A stretch of 64,000 nt of DNA from Pseudidiomarina donghaiensis (GCF_900116895.1 NZ_FPCF01000002.1:175123-239122), one strand, 5' to 3'. Shown: positions 27,626 through 37,640, counted from the first letter of the stretch. Translations and numbers: made by a program. The notes: generated by a model not told the origin, from the letters alone.

Positions 27626-29218
27626 GTGATTTCTGCTGCAAATATCACCATGCAATTTGGTGCAAAACCTCTTTTTGAAAACATTTCTGTAAAATTTGGC
27701 GAAGGTAACCGCTACGGCCTGATTGGCGCAAACGGGTGCGGCAAATCAACCTTCATGCGCATTCTTAGCGGTGAGCAAGAGCCGTCTGCAGGCAATGTTT
27801 CTATTGAACCTAATATGCGCGTGGGAAAACTGCGCCAAGACCAGTTTGCCTATGAGCAACATAGTGTGGTGGATACGGTGGTCATGGGCCACGAAGAGTT
27901 ATGGCAAGTGAAAGCCGAGCGCGACCGTATTTATAGCATGGCCGAAATGAGTGAAGAAGACGGCATGCGTGTGGCTGATTTAGAAGTTGCCTTTGCCGAA
28001 ATGGACGGGTATACCGCTGAGTCGCGCGCGGGCGAGCTGTTATTAGGCGTTGGCATTCCGTTAGAAGCGCATTTTGGCTTGATGAGTGAAATAGCTCCGG
28101 GCTTAAAGTTGCGTGTGTTGTTGGCTCAGGTGTTATTTTCAGACCCTGATATTATGTTGCTCGACGAACCGACCAACAACTTGGACATTAACACCATTCG
28201 TTGGCTAGAAAACGTGCTTAACGAGCGCCAAGCGACCATGATTATCATTTCGCACGACCGTCATTTTTTGAATAGTGTGTGTACCCACATGGCTGACATT
28301 GATTACGGCGAATTACGGGTGTACCCAGGCAACTATGACCAATATATGTTTGCCGCCACGCAAGCGCGTGAGCAGTTATTGAACGAAAATGCCAAGAAGA
28401 AAGAAAAAATAGCGGAACTCCAGCAATTTGTGAGCCGTTTCTCCGCTAACGCCTCAAAAGCCAAACAAGCGACCTCACGCGCTAAACAAATTGAGAAAAT
28501 TCAATTGGCCGAAGTGAAAGCTTCTAGCCGCGTCAGCCCATTTATTCGTTTTGAGCAAGAAAAGAAGCTGTACCGCTTGGCGCTTGAAATGGAGGGCGTG
28601 AATAAGTCGTTTGACGATTTGTACGTACTAAAAAACGTCAGCGCCATGATTGAAGTTGGCGAAAAAGTAGCGATTTTGGGTGCCAACGGTATCGGCAAAA
28701 CAACCTTGCTTAAATGCTTAGTGGGCCAGCATACAGCTGACAGCGGCCTGATCAAGTGGTCAGAAAACGTCAACATTGGTTATTACGCACAAGACCATGC
28801 TGACTGGTTCAAAGAAAAGCTCACCGTATTTGACTGGATGAGCCAGTGGAAGCAGCCACACCATGACGAGCAAGCGGTGCGCGGCATACTTGGGCGTATG
28901 CTGTTTTCGCAAGACGATATTAAAAAGCCGGTGACCATTTTGTCAGGTGGCGAAAAAGGCCGCATGATTTTCGGCAAGTTGATCATGCAGCGGCCAAATA
29001 TTCTCATCATGGATGAACCAACCAACCACTTGGACATGGAATCTATAGAAGCACTGAACCTTGCGCTTGAACACTACGACGGTACGCTGTTGTTTGTTAG
29101 CCACGACCGTGAGTTTGTGTCGTCATTAGCCACCCGAATTATTGAGCTTACCGAACATGGTATGCGCGACTTCTCGGGTAGCTACGATGATTATTTGAAG
29201 CAACTGTCGCTAGCTTAA
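27626..29218 (+). CDS. ybiT: ABC-F ATPase YbiT
   Basis: Ribosome-associated ABC-F protein with two ATPase domains: Walker [12 protein letters not shown] and [11 protein letters not shown], signature and Walker B in [11 protein letters not shown] and [14 protein letters not shown]...[10 protein letters not shown], linked by a P-site tRNA-interaction motif helical linker (about 240-320). Identity to E. coli YbiT runs through the whole length. The start is GTG at 27626, which gives 530 aa as in E. coli; a TTG 18 bp earlier would add residues without homology. ABC-F proteins modulate translation or rescue stalled ribosomes. A hairpin terminator follows at once. Confidence 0.94.
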   Translation: MISAANITMQFGAKPLFENISVKFGEGNRYGLIGANGCGKSTFMRILSGEQEPSAGNVSIEPNMRVGKLRQDQFAYEQHSVVDTVVMGHEELWQVKAERDRIYSMAEMSEEDGMRVADLEVAFAEMDGYTAESRAGELLLGVGIPLEAHFGLMSEIAPGLKLRVLLAQVLFSDPDIMLLDEPTNNLDINTIRWLENVLNERQATMIIISHDRHFLNSVCTHMADIDYGELRVYPGNYDQYMFAATQAREQLLNENAKKKEKIAELQQFVSRFSANASKAKQATSRAKQIEKIQLAEVKASSRVSPFIRFEQEKKLYRLALEMEGVNKSFDDLYVLKNVSAMIEVGEKVAILGANGIGKTTLLKCLVGQHTADSGLIKWSENVNIGYYAQDHADWFKEKLTVFDWMSQWKQPHHDEQAVRGILGRMLFSQDDIKKPVTILSGGEKGRMIFGKLIMQRPNILIMDEPTNHLDMESIEALNLALEHYDGTLLFVSHDREFVSSLATRIIELTEHGMRDFSGSYDDYLKQLSLA

Positions 29219-29221
29219 TAT

Positions 29222-29246
29222 GCAAGCGCCAATGTTTGGCGCTTGC
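29222..29246. terminator. Bidirectional hairpin after ybiT
   Basis: Perfect 11-bp stem GCAAGCGCCAA / TTGGCGCTTGC with a TGT loop between convergent genes. It lacks a long T run, so efficiency is uncertain. Confidence 0.65.
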
Positions 29247-29253
29247 GTTAGCC

Positions 29254-31683
29254 TTACTCTTGTTCTTTTAAGTAGGTATCAAGCCAGCGTGTTTGCTCCC
29301 ACAACATATGTAGAATAGATTCACGGGCACGATAGCCATGCGACTCATGGGGCAGCATCACTAAGCGAGCGCTGCCGGCCAAGCCTTTCATGGCTTGGTA
29401 CAGTCGTTCTGACTGCATCGGAAAGGTACCCGAGTTATTGTCGTTTGCGCCATGAATCATCAGCATGGGTTCGTTTATTTTGTGCGCATGAAAGAACGGT
29501 GACATCCGAATATATAAATCGGTGTCGTCCCATACTGTGCGCTCTTCGCGTTGAAAACCAAAGGGTGTTAGGCTGCGATTATAAGCGCCACTGCGAGCAA
29601 TACCGGTGGTAAACAAGTCGCTATGGGCAAGCATATTTGCGGTCATAAATGCGCCATAGGAATGCCCCCCTAACGCAACTCGGTTTGGGTCAGTGATGCC
29701 GCGTTCGACACCTGCTGCAATCGCTGCTTTGCCGTTCATCACTAGCTGTTCAATAAACGTATCGTTGGGGCGTGCGTCACCTTCACCAACAATCGGCATG
29801 GTTGCACTATCTAGCACAGCATAGCCTTGCGTCGCCAAATATTGTGGACCCCAATAACTAATTCTGACGAATTCGTAGGGGGATCCTGAAATTTGAGCTG
29901 CCGCGGCTGAACTTTTATATTCACGTGGATATGCCCAAACCATAGTTGGTAACGGACCGTCACGGTCTTTATCATACCCTGCTGGCAGGTATAGTTCAGC
30001 CGACATAGCCAACCCATCTTCACGAGTGTAAGTGATTAACTCACGCGTAATACCCTTGGTGTGAGGCATTGGGTGTGGGGTATCGGTCAACGCCCGCAAT
30101 GAATCATCATCAAGGTCGCGCACGAAGAAATCGGCTGGGTCGTCAACACTTTCGCGCTGCATCAAGAATGTTAATGCTTGTGGGTCGATTAACTCTCTGG
30201 CTTGCTCAAAATAGGGAGCCTGACTGCGCCATAAACGTTCAGTTTCACCGTTGTTTAGCGCGTATCGGTCAATAAATGGACGGTCGCCTTCGGCCGATGC
30301 GCCAGTGCCTGAAAGTAAGATATTGTTGTTGGCCAGATAGAGCAAAGTACGACCATTTTTCTGTATGGTAAATGGCTGGCCTGGGTCGTTGTAGCGATCT
30401 TCCCAGGAGCGTTCCCAAACCAACTGTGGCGAGCGTTTTCCTGTGCTATCGATAAGCCATAATTTTTCGTTGCGATCTGCCCACCAGCGCTCCCAAACTA
30501 AGATATTTTCGGCGTCAGCAGCCAACGCACGTGAATAGCGCTTGCTTAAGTCAAGTAGCTTCTGCGGAGCTTTATTGAACGGCGCAGCTTGCTGAAATAG
30601 GCGATCACGCACGTCAGCTTTCACTGCCGGGTCACCTTGGTCAGCTGCTTCTGCCCAGACTAAGGTTGCGTCTGCATCGTTACGCCAGCTAATAGAACGA
30701 CGGCCTTGCGCAACGGCATCGAAGGCAATAGGTAGGTTGTCGGCCAATGGTTGCTCAGCAACCCTATGCACTAGTTTCCCTTGCGGTGTCCAGACCTCGG
30801 TAGTCAACGGGAAGCGATACCATGGAACGGCATAAGAATAGGGGCGTTTGATCTGACCAACTAATAGATAGTTGTCGTTAGGCGATGATGACACACTGCG
30901 ATAAATAGCCGGGCTGCCAATATCTGTGGTTTTCCCTTTGAGATCGACAAAACTAATTTGGCTAGTGAAATAGTATTCAAATAATAATTCGTCTTGCTTG
31001 TTTTGTAATAAATCTTGGTAAGTGCGCCCCGGCGCCGAGCGCCCCATGCTTTCGGTTATGACCGGGCCCGTCGGCACGGTTTTTAATGCCGGTTGCTGCA
31101 GTTCGTCAGCTTTAAAGTAGGTATACAAGCCTTTGCTGTCATGGCGCCACTTTAGCTGTGGGCCCCAAACAGCATTCAGTGGTTGCTTGGTCCATAACTT
31201 TGCGCTTGATTTTTCGGCGTCAACAAGCCAAAGCTGAACTTGGTTATCGCGCATGTGAGCAAATGCTATATAACGTCCATTCGGTGACCAATTCGCGCCA
31301 ATAATTTTTAAATGCTCGGGCAACCCCGCGACAGTGCGTTGCTCGCCAGTCTCAACAGTCACTAGTTTCAGTGAATTAATGTAGCGAGCTTGACTAACTG
31401 TATGGTTGGCTGGGTTTATCCGCCGGCCCGCAAGCTTAATTTCGTCAGCAGACACATCGCGAATATCAGGCAGAGAAGGGTACCCTAGTACCATTAATAA
31501 TTTGCCATTTGGGCTTAAGCTAGCGCCGGGGGAAGGCGCGGCGTCAACGATATCAATAATTTCTTGGGCGGGTTGCTGGTAGTCAATTTTCACCGGGTTG
31601 GCGGTAACTGATTGGGTACCAACAAGCAAAGAGCTGAGCCCAAACATAAACGCAAGTGAACGTAACCGCTTCGATTGCTTCAT
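29254..31683 (-). CDS. Secreted S9 family peptidase (glutamyl endopeptidase-like)
   Basis: An 809-aa exported serine peptidase. The signal peptide ends near VTANPVKIDYQQP. The N-terminal two-thirds is a beta-propeller (SPNGKLLMVLG, WSPNGRYIAFAH and similar blades). The C-terminal hydrolase has Ser in GGHSYGAFMTANML, Asp in IHGANDNNSG and His in LPHESHGYRARES. Features such as SLPDIRDVSADEIKLAG fit the S9D group (plant cGEP-like and bacterial homologues). Probably periplasmic, degrading peptides for nutrition, consistent with peptide-feeding marine bacteria. Single gene with its own 230-bp upstream region. Confidence 0.86.
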   Translation of the reverse strand: MKQSKRLRSLAFMFGLSSLLVGTQSVTANPVKIDYQQPAQEIIDIVDAAPSPGASLSPNGKLLMVLGYPSLPDIRDVSADEIKLAGRRINPANHTVSQARYINSLKLVTVETGEQRTVAGLPEHLKIIGANWSPNGRYIAFAHMRDNQVQLWLVDAEKSSAKLWTKQPLNAVWGPQLKWRHDSKGLYTYFKADELQQPALKTVPTGPVITESMGRSAPGRTYQDLLQNKQDELLFEYYFTSQISFVDLKGKTTDIGSPAIYRSVSSSPNDNYLLVGQIKRPYSYAVPWYRFPLTTEVWTPQGKLVHRVAEQPLADNLPIAFDAVAQGRRSISWRNDADATLVWAEAADQGDPAVKADVRDRLFQQAAPFNKAPQKLLDLSKRYSRALAADAENILVWERWWADRNEKLWLIDSTGKRSPQLVWERSWEDRYNDPGQPFTIQKNGRTLLYLANNNILLSGTGASAEGDRPFIDRYALNNGETERLWRSQAPYFEQARELIDPQALTFLMQRESVDDPADFFVRDLDDDSLRALTDTPHPMPHTKGITRELITYTREDGLAMSAELYLPAGYDKDRDGPLPTMVWAYPREYKSSAAAAQISGSPYEFVRISYWGPQYLATQGYAVLDSATMPIVGEGDARPNDTFIEQLVMNGKAAIAAGVERGITDPNRVALGGHSYGAFMTANMLAHSDLFTTGIARSGAYNRSLTPFGFQREERTVWDDTDLYIRMSPFFHAHKINEPMLMIHGANDNNSGTFPMQSERLYQAMKGLAGSARLVMLPHESHGYRARESILHMLWEQTRWLDTYLKEQE

Positions 31684-31916
31684 ATTAAGTGCCTTTTTAC
31701 TTGAATTTACAAAGATAGCTTTAAACTAACACAAATTTATTTCCAGTAGCGTTTATAGCAAGCTATTAAGTCGCAGGAAGTGAGTCATTCAACGCCTATT
31801 GCAGCTTCTTAAGTAATGGTTAGCGAACAATCCCCGAGCAAAGCATTGGCGTATCGAAATTTTATAACTAAAATTCATGTGTAGAAATTGTTAACACTTA
31901 ACGAAAGAAATTTGTT

Positions 31917-32588
31917 ATGCGATATGTAAAGTCACTCTTGGTGTTTCTTGTATTGTTTGCATCATTCAATGTGCTAGCTGCTACCGGTGGACAGGTAACG
32001 ATGATGGATGAAGGCGAACGAGTGCAACTGGAGTTTTTAGGTAAAGACCTGTTACGTATTAATGATAATAGCGGCCAAGGCTACATGATTATGCGCGACG
32101 CAAAATTGTACACCGTTATGCAAGAAGCCGGTCAAACCATGGTATTTGATTTGTCAGCAATGGCGGCAATAACAGGTGGCAATATGGAAGAGTCGAGTGT
32201 TTGGGGGGATGAAGTTCGTGAGGTACTCGAAATCTCCAACACGGGGAGCGAGGAAACGGTAGCAGGTATTGTCGGTGAAGTGTTCACTATGCGTTATGTC
32301 GATAGTCGTGGGACAACACAAAGCAGCACTATGGTTTTAACTAAAAATGAAACCGTTGTTGCCATGAGTCAATCCATGCATGAGATGACAAAGCTGCTTA
32401 TTCAAGCCAGCAATACCAAGGTTGACAAGAGTATTACTGAAATGGAACAACATATTCTTGGCAAAGGCTACGGGGTATTGAAACTGGATGATGGTTTTGA
32501 ACTTGTGAGCATTTCCAGTGAAGCACCAGCAGCCAGTCGATTCGAGTTACCGGCTAAGCCTATGCAAATACCAGGCATGGGGCGATAG
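31917..32588 (+). CDS. Exported protein of unknown function (DUF4412-like)
   Basis: A 223-aa protein with a clear signal peptide (SLLVFLVLFASFNVLAA). The mature part is beta-rich (GGQVTMMDEGERVQLEFLGKDLLRI, YMIMRDAKLYTVMQEAGQTMVFDLS) and Met-rich, resembling proteins annotated DUF4412 that are thought to have a lipoprotein-carrier-like fold. No catalytic motif is visible. It converges on the LysR gene with only 4 bp between them. I do not recognise a more precise function. Confidence 0.6.
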   Translation: MRYVKSLLVFLVLFASFNVLAATGGQVTMMDEGERVQLEFLGKDLLRINDNSGQGYMIMRDAKLYTVMQEAGQTMVFDLSAMAAITGGNMEESSVWGDEVREVLEISNTGSEETVAGIVGEVFTMRYVDSRGTTQSSTMVLTKNETVVAMSQSMHEMTKLLIQASNTKVDKSITEMEQHILGKGYGVLKLDDGFELVSISSEAPAASRFELPAKPMQIPGMGR

Positions 32589-32592
32589 CGCA

Positions 32593-33468
32593 TCAGACTA
32601 ACTGCCGAAAGCGCTCAATAATGGCCTGATTTTGATTATCGCGACGACTCACAATGTACCATTGTCCCGGCAATGGGAAACCAGCAACATTGAGCGTCGC
32701 AACAGGGTCATTTGCATGCGCAACAATGTGTTTTGACAGCACTGCAAGCCCGCTACCTGCGGCAACGCTCAATAATATGGCCTCATTACTTTCTATTTCG
32801 CTGCGATACCGCAAATGAATACCTTGGCTAGCCAGCCAAGAATCAAAAACCATGCGCGTTGCAGAACCGTTTTCACGCATGAGAAATGGCTCGTGTTGTA
32901 ACTGCGAAAATTTGAGCTCAGTTTTGTTCACCGCCCAATGATCACTCGGTGCAATAAGTACTAATGGGTTTTCAATAAAAGCCTGGGCATCGGCATTTTC
33001 ATCGGTGGGCGGATGACTAAACAAATACACATCGTCTTGACCTTGGAAATACCGCTGTAACGTGTTTGCTCGGTTACCAATATGTAAGGTGACACGAATA
33101 CCTGGGTAGGTTCGGTTAAATTGAGCAACCAATTGCGGCACTATGTACTGAGCCGTATTCACTAGCGCAATATGCAGTTCGCCATGGGTGCCACTCTCTA
33201 TTGCGGCTAGGGTATCGGCACAACTTTGAACGCGACGCAGAACATCACCTGCCGCTTGATAAACTTGTTCGCCGGCAGTGGTTGGTAGCATGTATCGACC
33301 TTCTTGATACAACAAACGACTACCAAATAGCTCTTCTAACCGTTTAACTTGGGCCGACACGGTTGGTTGCGTTAAGAACATACGTCGTGCTGCGGCGGAA
33401 ATACTGCGGCTCTCAACAACTTCGATAAACACATCAAGCAAACGAAAGTTCAAATGACGAATATCCAT
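32593..33468 (-). CDS. LysR family transcriptional regulator (CbbR-like)
   Basis: A 291-aa LysR regulator. The N-terminal winged helix (LLDVFIEVVESRSISAAARRMFLTQPTVSAQVKRLEELFGSRLL) and C-terminal effector domain (GELHIALVNTAQYIVPQLVAQF, GSGLAVLSKHIV) are complete. Sequence style is CbbR-like. I take ATG 33468, which has AAGG 5 nt upstream, over GTG 33474. It is divergent from an SbtA-type bicarbonate transporter and a palindrome in between has LysR-operator geometry, so it very probably controls that transporter. Confidence 0.88.
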   Translation of the reverse strand: MDIRHLNFRLLDVFIEVVESRSISAAARRMFLTQPTVSAQVKRLEELFGSRLLYQEGRYMLPTTAGEQVYQAAGDVLRRVQSCADTLAAIESGTHGELHIALVNTAQYIVPQLVAQFNRTYPGIRVTLHIGNRANTLQRYFQGQDDVYLFSHPPTDENADAQAFIENPLVLIAPSDHWAVNKTELKFSQLQHEPFLMRENGSATRMVFDSWLASQGIHLRYRSEIESNEAILLSVAAGSGLAVLSKHIVAHANDPVATLNVAGFPLPGQWYIVSRRDNQNQAIIERFRQLV

Positions 33469-33487
33469 AACCACCTTGTCGCGCTAT

Positions 33488-33507
33488 GTATAGAATAATG
33501 CCTATAC
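33488..33507. promoter_or_regulatory. Candidate LysR operator upstream of the bicarbonate transporter
   Basis: GTATAG and CTATAC form perfect 6-bp arms around an 8-nt spacer, containing the T-N11-A of LysR boxes. It lies 20 bp from the lysR start and about 80 bp from the transporter start. To its right a TTTAAATATA direct repeat (about 33513 and 33530) may include further half-sites. Confidence 0.55.
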
Positions 33508-33585
33508 CATACTTTAAATATATTTATTTTTAAATATAGATAAATATCCGCATACTACCGCGCAGTTTAAAAAGTGGGGGTGACA

Positions 33586-34521
33586 ATGCCAGATATAGTG
33601 ATAGCGTTCTTTATGTTGGGTTTAATTGCCGGAGTGGTTAAATCTGATTTAAAAGTGCCAGGCCAAATTTATGAAATCTTGTCTATATTACTCATGCTGA
33701 GTATAGGCATTAAAGGTGGTTTGGCTTTACATAGCGATTACCAAAGCGTGGTTTGGTTACACCTGCTCGCTATTATGGCGCTTGGATTAGTTATTCCTCT
33801 CATTGTACTACCCATATTGTATAAAGTAGTTAAATTACCGCGTGTTGATGCCATTAGTATTGCTGCGCACTATGGCTCGGTAAGCGCCGGTACTTTTGCC
33901 GTAGCGTGGGCTTTAGCAACTAGTGCTGGTTTACCAATCTCAGCGGATACCACGCTCTACCTGGTTATTTTAGAGCTACCGGCAATTATTCTTATGCTGG
34001 CGCTTTACCATTGGCAGCTTGGACAAAAAGGCCAAAAAACCAATATGGCAGCAATTTGGCACGAGGCGTTTACTAGCCGAGGGGTAATCTTACTTATTGG
34101 CGGCGTTATTATTGCTTGGCTGTATGGACCAAAAGGGCTTAGCTCTATTTCAGGACTGGTTATCGATGGTTTTAAGGTGCTTCTGGCATTGTTTCTATTA
34201 GAAATGGGATTAACCACAGCTCGTATTTTTCGTCCACTTCCACTGGCACACTGGCGCCTTGTGTTATTTGCTGCAGTGGCACCAGCGTTATTGATGTGGC
34301 CGGGCTATTGGCTTGCAATGTGGTTAGATTTAGACGCCGGTAGCCAGTTAATTCTTGCCGCTTTATCGGGCAGTGCATCTTATATTGCAGCGCCCGCGGC
34401 CATTCGTGCTGCCGTTCCCGATGCAGATATTAGCAAAGCCATGTTAGCTTCGTTAGGGGTTACTTTCCCACTCAACGTCATGGTGTACGTGCCGGCAATG
34501 ACCTCGTGGTTGAGCACTTAA
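33586..34521 (+). CDS. SbtA-type sodium-dependent bicarbonate transporter
   Basis: Membrane permease of 311 aa with about ten helices in two inverted halves, of the SbtA/DUF897 family. Conserved phrases are LSIGIKGGLALHSDY in the first half and ALSGSASYIAAPAAIRAAVPDADISKAMLASLGVTFPLNVMVY in the second (key part SGSASYIAAPAAIR). Characterised members take up bicarbonate with sodium. The start at 33586 has a GGGGG ribosome site 5 nt upstream; the GTG at 33574 would include the site in the coding sequence. Divergent from its probable LysR regulator. No SbtB gene is adjacent. Confidence 0.86.
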   Translation: MPDIVIAFFMLGLIAGVVKSDLKVPGQIYEILSILLMLSIGIKGGLALHSDYQSVVWLHLLAIMALGLVIPLIVLPILYKVVKLPRVDAISIAAHYGSVSAGTFAVAWALATSAGLPISADTTLYLVILELPAIILMLALYHWQLGQKGQKTNMAAIWHEAFTSRGVILLIGGVIIAWLYGPKGLSSISGLVIDGFKVLLALFLLEMGLTTARIFRPLPLAHWRLVLFAAVAPALLMWPGYWLAMWLDLDAGSQLILAALSGSASYIAAPAAIRAAVPDADISKAMLASLGVTFPLNVMVYVPAMTSWLST

Positions 34522-34627
34522 ATACCGCGGCAACCATAGCGAAAAAATATAACATAGACGGATTCGTTCGTTCATAAACTGTGCAAAGCGCCTTATATTG
34601 AGCGGTATTCGCTTATAGGAGGCGCTT

Positions 34628-35677
34628 ATGAACGCTGCATCACTACCCATTATTTCCATGACGTCGCTAGAGTCGGCTGCGGGGCTGGCCGCCTTGCGAC
34701 AAGCTGCAAGTGAGGTGGGCTTCTTTTACTTAATCGATCATGGCTTAAATGCAGACGTGCAGCAGCATTACTTGGCATTAACACGCGCTTTCTTTCAGTT
34801 GCCGACTACCGACAAACAAACAATTGACATGATTCATTCGCCACACTTTCGTGGTTACAACGCTCTAGGTACTGAAATGACCGCTGGCCGGCTAGATGCG
34901 CGTGAGCAGTTCGATTGGATGAATGAAGAGTTGGCGCTGGCCACCGACCAATTGCGCCACCCTTGGCAAAAACTCATTGGCCCAAACTTATGGCCCAGCG
35001 CTATGCCAATTCTCAAACCCGCTCTTACGCAGCTGCAACAGACCATGAGCGACATAACGATCAATTTATTGCAGAAGCTGTGCCGAGCTTTAGGCGTCAG
35101 TAGCAATGCACTTGATCATACTCTAGGCGAACAGCCTTACACTCACGCGAAATTGATTCGATACCCTGCGCAGCAACAACGAGAACAAGGGGTTGGAGCA
35201 CATAAAGATCCAGGTTACCTCACGTTAGTACTGCAAGACGAACAAAGCGGACTGAAAGTAGAACGTGGCAATCAATGGGTTGATGTTGCGCCAATTCCAG
35301 GCGCCCTAGTGGTAAATATTGGCGAGTTATTGGAACTTGCCTCAAACGGCTTTTTGAAGGCGACGAATCATAAAGTCGAAAGCCCGACAGGTGGCATTGA
35401 ACGCTATTCAATCGCCTTTTTTATGGCTGCGCAGCTGTCGGCGACAGTGCCTGTGCTGCCTCTGCCAAATAACTTAAAGGCAAAAGCTCTAGGGCCAACC
35501 ACCGACCCTAATAATCCGCTGCTAACCGAAGTGGGCAACAACGTATTAAAAGGGCGTTTACGCTCGCACCCGCAGGTGACGCGCAAGCACTATTGTGACG
35601 AACAGTTACGGCATTTATTGGCAAAAAGCTTTGCTTATATGCCAACCCATGAAATTTGTGACGAGTGCCGTGCGTAG
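34628..35677 (+). CDS. Isopenicillin N synthase-like 2-oxoglutarate/Fe(II) dioxygenase
   Basis: A 349-aa non-heme iron oxygenase. N-terminal DIOX_N features include EVGFFYLIDHGLNADVQQ and FFQLPTTDK; the catalytic jelly roll has the HxD in GVGAHKDPGYLTLVLQD, the distal His in KATNHKV and the 2-oxoglutarate/substrate Arg in RYSIAFF. The facial triad is complete, so it should be active. Bacterial members act on varied small molecules and the substrate here is unknown. An AGGAGG ribosome site precedes ATG 34628. Single gene, convergent with the EEP gene. Confidence 0.86.
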   Translation: MNAASLPIISMTSLESAAGLAALRQAASEVGFFYLIDHGLNADVQQHYLALTRAFFQLPTTDKQTIDMIHSPHFRGYNALGTEMTAGRLDAREQFDWMNEELALATDQLRHPWQKLIGPNLWPSAMPILKPALTQLQQTMSDITINLLQKLCRALGVSSNALDHTLGEQPYTHAKLIRYPAQQQREQGVGAHKDPGYLTLVLQDEQSGLKVERGNQWVDVAPIPGALVVNIGELLELASNGFLKATNHKVESPTGGIERYSIAFFMAAQLSATVPVLPLPNNLKAKALGPTTDPNNPLLTEVGNNVLKGRLRSHPQVTRKHYCDEQLRHLLAKSFAYMPTHEICDECRA

Positions 35678-35717
35678 CGCAATTATGCGCTTCGTAAACT
35701 CGTTAGTCGGGGCGGGC

Positions 35718-36563
35718 CTATAACTTAAAACGCGCATAAAGGGGGTTGTGATCAGACACCTTACTCGTATCATTCGCGAACGCTTCCTGAAGGGAAAGGC
35801 CGCGGTAGAAAATAAAGTCGAGCGGGTGCTGTCGGTAGGTTTTAATATGATGTGGGTCAACCATAATGGCTTTTCGCAAACCCAAGCTGCGACAAAACTG
35901 CAGTAACCGCAAGCGGCGTTGACGGCTCCACACGTTAAAATCGCCCGCCACAATAAGTGGTCCTTTGTGCCCGAATATCTCTTCTTTAATGAATGCTATT
36001 TCTTGAGAAAACTGGTTTGCACGCACAAAGTTCATGGCATGAACATTGACCACTAATAACGCACCGCCTTCTGCTAATGAATGATATGACAGCATATAAC
36101 TTTTGTGTGTTGCAAACATGCCTTCGCGCTTTTTGCTCAGTCGAGCGTGAGCCTCTGTAAAAGCATATTGGCTTGCGGTGAGCACGCCATAAACAGAGCG
36201 ACGCGTTTGCATGTTTGGCGCAATAGCATAAGACCATTGTGGAAGAAGCCAGTTGTTTCGGGGCGTTAGTTTTGCCTCTTGAAGCAACAAAAATAGGCAG
36301 GGATAGCGAGCTAGAATATCAGCCAAAACACGCTGAAAACTGTGTGTCTCGGTAAGTTTCTGTGTATTCCAACACAACACACCAAACTCTTCACCATGAT
36401 GAATAGGTTGCTTGTGTATGAACTGCTGAGGAACTACGATTTTGGGTTTAAGCACTAAGGCGCCTTTGTGATGATAGCAATATCCTTGCCAATATCTTCT
36501 GCACGACCTGTAATTTTGCGGAAGGGGTCGCGGTTGAGGCTTGTTGAACAAATGAAAGCGCAA
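35718..36563 (-). CDS. Endonuclease/exonuclease/phosphatase (EEP) family protein
   Basis: Up to 281 aa with the DNase I-like metal-dependent fold: CWNTQKL, LLLQEAKL, VAGDFNVWS, PLDFIFYRG and the terminal SDHNPLYARF give all catalytic Asn/Glu/Asp/His motifs. Compact members of this type (YafD-like) hydrolyse nucleic acids or phosphodiesters; substrate unknown. The start is uncertain: the frame opens after a TAA and offers only TTG at 36563 with no ribosome site, so translation may begin further in. The basic Tyr-rich N-terminus (RSCRRYWQGYCYHHKG) still looks coding. Confidence 0.8.
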   Translation of the reverse strand: MRFHLFNKPQPRPLPQNYRSCRRYWQGYCYHHKGALVLKPKIVVPQQFIHKQPIHHGEEFGVLCWNTQKLTETHSFQRVLADILARYPCLFLLLQEAKLTPRNNWLLPQWSYAIAPNMQTRRSVYGVLTASQYAFTEAHARLSKKREGMFATHKSYMLSYHSLAEGGALLVVNVHAMNFVRANQFSQEIAFIKEEIFGHKGPLIVAGDFNVWSRQRRLRLLQFCRSLGLRKAIMVDPHHIKTYRQHPLDFIFYRGLSLQEAFANDTSKVSDHNPLYARFKL

Positions 36564-36693
36564 CCACTGAAATGATAAAACGCATTAAGAAAGATTTTCG
36601 CATCGTCGACGGGTCTTCAAAAAGTATAAGTGCTGATATTTTAGACTAATTTGAGGTTGGCGGAATGCTAAAAGTGTTTTGATTTGTTTCTAT

Positions 36694-36727
36694 CCTGTGT
36701 GATGCCACCGCTTCCGGAGGGCAGTCA
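36694..36727. repeat. Dispersed palindromic repeat, copy A
   Basis: CCTGTG, a 4-nt insert, then GCCACCGC and TTCCGGAGGGCAGTCA. Copy B at 38151-38180 has the same order without the insert. The core is centred on the self-complementary TCCGGA and both copies are flanked by short inverted arms. Confidence 0.6.
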
Positions 36728-36743
36728 TCGGCATGTCACTCCG

Positions 36744-36761
36744 GAGAGGATTCGAATCTCT
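36744..36761. repeat. Left copy of tRNA-like 18-bp repeat (candidate attachment core)
   Basis: GAGAGGATTCGAATCTCT differs by one base from 41804-41821, which lies in a tRNA-Arg 3' fragment. The two copies stand about 5.06 kb apart in the same orientation, as att core duplications do, and the decayed toxin-antitoxin region is between them. Confidence 0.5.
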
Positions 36762-36784
36762 CGGGAGCTATTTCCGCAGAACAA

Positions 36785-37637
36785 CTACCGCGCAAGCCGC
36801 TGTGCATATCTGCGCATGCCATCGAAGATGGGATCAGCAATAAAACTGGGGAAGGTAGCGGGTAATTCACTGGCAACTTTTTGTATCACCTCTTCCGTTC
36901 GCGCAGCCATTTCATCCAATATTCCATTCATGGAATCTACACTGAAGCCGACTTCTTTCGCTGTCGCCAGAAAGTGCTCTCGACGAATCATACGACATTC
37001 GTACTTTCTTCCCCGACTACCTTTGAGAGACATGGCTAACTTGAGATCTTTCTCGTGTAAGCCCTTTTTACTAATGGCAGGAAAAGCCGACAAGATGTCA
37101 TAGAGAGGTGTGAGGCGATACTGACTTCCTCGCCCAATAAAAATTGAAAAGTTCTTCGCATGGCCGTCGGTAGCGCCCAACAACCGAGATACGAAAGTCT
37201 CGCTCGTCCTTTAACATGCCTAGCGGGGTTTTAGATTGATATCCCCTCAGGATTTTGCCAACTTGCTTTTCAGTGAGTGGGCTGGCTTCAATATGTTTAA
37301 TATTGGGCGCTAGAGAGTGGTGGGGAACCAGTTGAATGGCACCAACACAGTCACGTCCGATTTGTGCCAAGATATCAAATGGTTCGGTCGAGTTGGCCTG
37401 AAAACGTGCAACAATGCGTTCGCGAATTTCACGAGAGTCAGGAATAAGGTTGTCAAAATAATTATAAACTTTTGGCCCCTCGTACCGGGTTCTTTGAAGT
37501 GGTAATGACATGGATATGCTGCGTCGTCCGGGTGATACCAACCAGTTTTTGTCATAGGTGAACTGATTGGCTCCGCTTCGCGTTCGGGTATATTCGCCAA
37601 CCTTAATGCCGTTCATATAAACATCAAGCTTGTCCAT
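36785..37637 (-). pseudogene. hipA: hipA toxin gene with internal deletion and frameshift
   Basis: The upstream part (from ATG 37637) encodes the HipA N-subdomain (GEYTRTRSGANQFTYDKNWL, ending DERDFRISV), and the other part, in a different frame, resumes at LLGATDGHAKNFSIF and runs to a normal C-terminus. In full HipA (~440 aa) about 150 residues separate these motifs, including the P-loop region after RISVAG and much of the kinase core. Here they are fused at about 37178-37190 with a frame change, leaving 311 coding residues at most. The Ser/Thr kinase that phosphorylates glutamyl-tRNA synthetase in E. coli cannot be made. It follows hipB by 3 bp. Confidence 0.85.
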
Positions 37638-37640
37638 GGG

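Noticed and set aside
36684..37103. 139-codon plus-strand frame across the hipA remnant
   Set aside because: It is antisense to the clear HipA C-terminal domain and has no homology signal.
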